Assembly: GCF_030867145.1 (NCBI RefSeq)
Contig: NC_134433.1
Location: forward strand, 16,775,896 to 16,839,895
From: Opisthocomus hoazin
Lineage: Eukaryota > Chordata > Aves > Opisthocomiformes > Opisthocomidae
Length of the DNA stretch: 64,000 nt
Direction of reading: 5' to 3'
Positions 59,887 to 64,000 of the stretch are shown here, in pieces (positions within the stretch are counted from its first letter, which is position 1; the number at the start of each line of letters is the position of its first letter). A program made the position numbers and the translations under genes. The notes beneath the pieces are model-generated. The model searched no databases. It was given only the letters and a program-made list of their open reading frames with translations, and was not told the origin of the DNA.

Positions 59887-60014
59887 GCTTGAGGACTTAA
59901 ATTACCAGAAGGATAAAGATTTTGAGCCTGGGGTTCCAGTGGACGAGACCGGCTTTCATCGTGGTGCTGATGGGGATTTTCTTGATGATGGGAGCCCTGG
60001 CTTAAGTAATCAGA
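59887..60014 (+). other. Unrecognised exon-like segment inside the presumed intron
   Basis: The segment is bounded by CGTTTCTGTAG (acceptor) and GTAAGT at 60015-60020 (perfect donor). It is 128 bases and open in one frame, with an acidic, glycine-rich translation containing DKDFEPGVPVDETGF and GADGDFLDDGSPGL. The frame enters with one leading base, so it cannot be joined in frame directly to segment A (phase 0) or segment B (phase 1) if this acceptor is used. I do not recognise the peptide. It could be an alternative or cryptic exon, an exon of another plus-strand gene, or chance. The composition and the donor are better than expected at random. Confidence 0.35.
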
Positions 60015-62548
60015 GTAAGTTGGGCTGTGACAGAAGTCTGTAAAATTGGAGTTCTGAAACTTGTAAAGGCCTTAGAGTGTAATACGTGTTTCTTTACTCT
60101 TTGCAGCTTTATTGGGGTGACTTAAAAAATCTGGTTAGAAGCAACAAATGTCTGCAAGGAATACAGGCTCCTGATGAACTTGGAATAGCTTTCTGCTCTC
60201 TGTCTATATGTCACTACTTGATGTTTGTGTAGTTTTTCTTAAGCCCTACTGCCATGGCAGCAGAGCACTGCCAGTCAGCAAGGGAGGTGGTGTTGCTGTG
60301 CAGCACGGGCACTCGTCGTGGAAGGAGAGCTCTGATCCTGCACGCGTGCTGGGCTGGGTCTTGCTCATGCCACAGAGGCATGCTCAACTGAGTCTAGCAA
60401 AGCACACCTACATCCAGAATGAAAGATGAGTTTGACACATGTTATTTCTGATTTGTATACTGGTTTATATGTTGTTGCTCATAAAATACGTAATCGTTTA
60501 ACTTGCTAACTGGAATTTAGATGGATCATGTCTCAGTTGGGACTGATTTTTACTACAGCTTTTTCTGAAGGGTGGAAATGGGTTTGATTAGTCAGCTGAG
60601 CCATTTCAGTGAGTTGCTTACGGTGTTGATCCATGAGAAGCAATTTTGACACACTTGATAGGAGTAAAGGCAAGACAGTGGAGGACCTTGAACTGAGGAA
60701 GATAAGGTTGGTTGCCATGTCACGGTTTGGTATCTCAGGATATATTTGCAAAAACGCTTGAATTTGGAAGGGCTTCACAAGAACTTAATGTGAAACGCCA
60801 TGTTAATAGCAACATTAGTGGAGAAGTTAATAAGCTTGGTGGTTGTGTGCTGGCAGCTGGTAAGCACCGAGTGCAGTTCCTTCCCGTGGTCTGAGTCCCA
60901 TAAGGCCGTTAAAAGGACAAAACCCCTCATTCTTCCTGGGATGCTAAATCCCTGACTGAACTAATACCTTGCAGGGACCAATGTAGCATCTTACTGAAGG
61001 TATAATTTATATCATGAGTTAATAACTAGTAGCTAATGGTCTTTTTGACCTCCATATTTATGGCTTCAATTTTGTCACGGTACAATATATGTGTTACTTT
61101 AAAAGAGTTGAATGGTACCCTGCCACATATAGATAAAACCTTCTGATTAAAGCTGTAGCATTGAGTTATTACAATTGCTAAACAAAGTCATAACAGTAGT
61201 AAAACAGAAGTGGGTGAAACAGGAAAGAACAACTTCCATCCTGTTTTAAAATGTTTGGATGAGCTATGATATCTATGGTTATGTATGCAGTAATTAACAG
61301 CATTAATCAATAAATCAAAGATTAATTCCAGAAACACTATTTTAGTAGTTAAAACTAAGAAAACTGGCTGGTTTTGATTTTTAAAACTTCTTTCTTCAAT
61401 TGTGTTTTAAAACTTCTGTGTAGTCTCATTGTAGGTGTGCAAAGTAGATGATCAGCTTGAAATAGATAAAAGCTAAATGTCAAATTCAGGGCACAGGATC
61501 TTTACCAGACATATGTATTCAGACCAAATTTTAGTACTGTTTAGCATCCAGTGCACTCTGATAAGCAAAAGTATAATGAACTCTGCAGGAATTCACAGAC
61601 CAAATCTGACTTTTTTTTTTTTTAATGTGTACAGAATGGGCAGTTTTAGGAATTTTAATTCCAGTAACTTTGCTCTTGCTTGATGCTAGTTGAGGTAAAT
61701 GAACAGGTATTTTTTGCAGGTTGAGACTAAAATGCTGAAGGTTTAATTTGTTTCCATAATATTTCATAATTATATTTGGAGAATACTTATGGAAAATAAT
61801 ATTTTAAAGTCTCCTGAAGCAAGTATGAACATCATCATAAAAATACCTCCAAGCCAAGGCTTCTTGATTATTGGTGTGATGTGTCATGAACTGAGGGGAG
61901 TTCTGACTATCTCTTGCCTAGAAGTGATTTGTTTCCTTTCCTACCTCATTGCTTTGGCTGTATCTGTTTAGCTGTTGTGCTTTGAATACCTGCTGTAGAG
62001 CTGTCTCAGAGCAGGCAAATACAGCTGAACCGGTTTCATTTTTGTGTTTGTGCATCTTACGAACGGTTAGCAGGTCTCTCTTGTTAAGTTATCGCAAAGT
62101 TTTCCAGTAATCTGGGAAACACTTGAACCACACTGATACACAGCAGCGTAAGGACCTACTGTTTAAATTCGGGAAGAAGAAACTGTCTTTTGAGTTGTTA
62201 GGATGTCTTAGTCACCCTCGGAAGAGCGTGGTTCCTATACAGTGTCAGATCTGGGATGTCCAGGTGGAGTGTGGAGCTAGGCTCCGCTGGGTGCCTTGAC
62301 ACTAACCAGTTGCAAAAGGTATGTATTTAGTCACCACCAGGGTGGGACCAGCTTTAAATGCACGTCAGGCAGAATCTCTGAGCCTCAAAGGAGTAAATGT
62401 GTCCTCAGCGCAGCGTGGGTGAGTCCTGTGGTGAGTGCGGCTGGCTCCAGCAAAAGGCTGTATGTGGTCACGCTGAGGAATCTCTGAATCCCGGTTTAGG
62501 AAGATGGGAGGCGATTCTTAGATGTGAAGAGACAAAGACAGACACTAC

Positions 62549-62569
62549 TTTTTTTTTTTTTTTTTTTTT
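62549..62569. repeat. Poly-T tract (T21)
   Basis: Twenty-one consecutive T on + followed by AAATGAG. No element boundary is recognised next to it. Confidence 0.85.
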
Positions 62570-63701
62570 AAATGAGAAAGTCGGAATAACCTATACCATG
62601 CTGTTTCCACCTTCCCTTCCAAGGAAGGATTATTCTGCTTTTCAGATTTTTCTGTGCAATTTGTTGCTCTTTATTGATAGTTCTGTATATTTTAGAAGCT
62701 TTTTTCGGGAAAAAATTCTGGCCTGTGATGATTCTTGGCTGTCTTTTTATTTGTTTCTTTTTAAAAGCTTACGGTTTAGTATGCCACTCCAGTCCTGTAG
62801 CACTTAAGGTTTAATTAGATCTTTGATCCTTATTGCTCAGACATTTCTATCAGTCTGAAGTATAAAGGCTGATCTTTAGCTAAGTGGAAAAGTTAGAAGC
62901 TGAGATGAGATGGAGTTGTCTGTTGAGGATATGCTACTGTTGATGGAGCTGAGGAGGAGGTTACGTATGGTTTTTGAATGGTTTGTGTTGTTTCACAAAG
63001 AAGTCGCCTACCTGAAGTGCAGTGGGTAATGTCTATGTTTCTTCTCCCACCAGGTACCTGCACACTGTAGACAACCGAGCAGATACTGTACTGCCAGGAG
63101 GAGTAAGAGGCAAACATTTGATGTCTCATACCTGTTGCAGTGTTATCCGTTCAGCCAGGTCTGGCTCCCAGTTTTGAAATGTATGCAGACAGCTGATCTT
63201 GCTGAAAACACTTGTAGCCCACTTTCATTGCGAGACTGTACATAGGCAGAGGTTTGCCACTCAGTGCTTTTATACATGCAGACTAGTGATACGGAATCAA
63301 ACAGGTCTTAAATTAGAAACTAAAACTTTCTGCAGTGTGACTGGGACTGTTCATAAAAGGCACATCCTGTTTTATGTTTAATTAGTAGCTGTTACTCCAT
63401 AGGTGGCTGTGTTTACCATCAGTCTTTTTTTCTGTACTTTACACAGAACAAATTAAAATTTTCATACAATGACATCTCTTCTTTCAAAAAAGATCTGGCT
63501 CTGTCTTGACACCACCTTGTTCACAGCAAGCTGCTGATAATAAAAATGACCGATTTCAGGCAAGATACAATGAACAGGTGTTGGTTTTTTGTGGGGTTTT
63601 TTCCCCAAGGGTTCTTTTTGAACACTTGCTTCCTCTCACTATTGAGGTTGTTGGCTGGTGTGTGCGTAACGCAGTGGTGACAATAAACCTTGATAGGCAG
63701 T

Positions 63702-63722
63702 GGAGGAGGAGGAGGAGGAGGA
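63702..63722. repeat. (GGA)7 microsatellite
   Basis: Seven perfect GGA triplets followed by CTGG. It is a purine-only tract in otherwise AT-rich intron-like DNA. Confidence 0.85.
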
Positions 63723-64000
63723 CTGGTTAGTCCTGCTCCACTGAGTTTGGTGTGTCACAAAACCTCCTCTAGCTAGAGAAAAGGCAATGCACCTGGGCAA
63801 TGTTCATCCATTCTCTGTTGTTTCCAAGAGTGGCACAGTTGTGGCATTAAAGTTGGACCCTTTTGGCTTTTTGGTTTTGGACATTTTTGGTTAGATGTTT
63901 TCTTTGTGGGTTTTCAGGTTTCTTTCTGTTTGTTTGTTTTCATTCTTTCCATTTTATTTTGTCTTTTGTTAAGGGATATATGTGAAGGAAGCTGCCCTAA

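Larger units (their letters stand above)
60015..64000 (+). other. Remainder of the presumed intron, no gene recognised
   Basis: AT-rich sequence to the right edge with simple repeats (T21 at 62549, GGA7 at 63702). The first PAFAH1B1 coding exon, which would begin with MVLSQRQRDEL, is not seen. If the gene is PAFAH1B1 it must lie beyond 64000. Confidence 0.4.

Noticed and set aside
1-64000. tRNA, rRNA, CRISPR, viral or endogenous retroviral genes
   Set aside because: I looked for cloverleaf-type sequences, repeat-spacer arrays and retroviral gag/pol/LTR landmarks and saw none. The only retroelement protein traces are CR1.

Overview
The window looks like nuclear DNA of a bird. Three fragments of CR1 LINEs, the dominant avian retroposon, can be recognised: two 3' ends and one piece of reverse transcriptase. 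The DNA is mostly AT-rich, low-gene-density sequence, with two strong CpG islands at about 1-2000 and 48950-50450. No prokaryotic, organellar or viral gene organisation is visible. All calls were made by eye, without alignment software.

Left edge (1-1160): a CpG-island promoter with the first coding exon of MNT on the minus strand (143-215). MNT is the MAX-binding bHLHZip repressor. The exon encodes the N-terminal SIN3-interaction helix and ends in a GT donor; the rest of the gene lies off the left edge. From 1161 to about 8330 the DNA stays GC-rich in patches. It carries a CR1 3' end on + (3735-4093), a 20-bp GC-box minisatellite (6521-6620) and a longer CR1 copy on - (7105-7828).

Middle (8331-48930): about 40 kb without any gene I can identify. 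It holds MIR-like ancient SINE remnants, a 900-bp minisatellite with an 11-bp unit (31363-32262), a CR1 reverse-transcriptase fragment (46115-46490), several motif-dense blocks that look regulatory, and a few exon-like open segments of unknown status. Of these, 25571-26098 (+), 23423-23494 (-) and 45461-45859 (+) deserve the most attention.

Right part (48931-64000): a second CpG island with YY1 and NRF1 motifs and two first-exon-like segments on + with good GT donors (ending at 49523 and 49768), then at least 14 kb of AT-rich DNA without recognisable coding sequence. A plus-strand gene with a non-coding or very short first exon and a long first intron, head-to-head with MNT, fits PAFAH1B1 (LIS1). 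PAFAH1B1 is a neighbour of MNT in mammals, where METTL16 lies between them. That identity is inference: no PAFAH1B1 coding exon is inside the window, and I found no METTL16 coding exon either. One exon-like segment (59887-60014, +) inside the presumed intron is unexplained.

There is no operon-like cooperation between genes here. The layout is two divergently oriented promoters facing each other across a roughly 49-kb spacer with candidate regulatory blocks.
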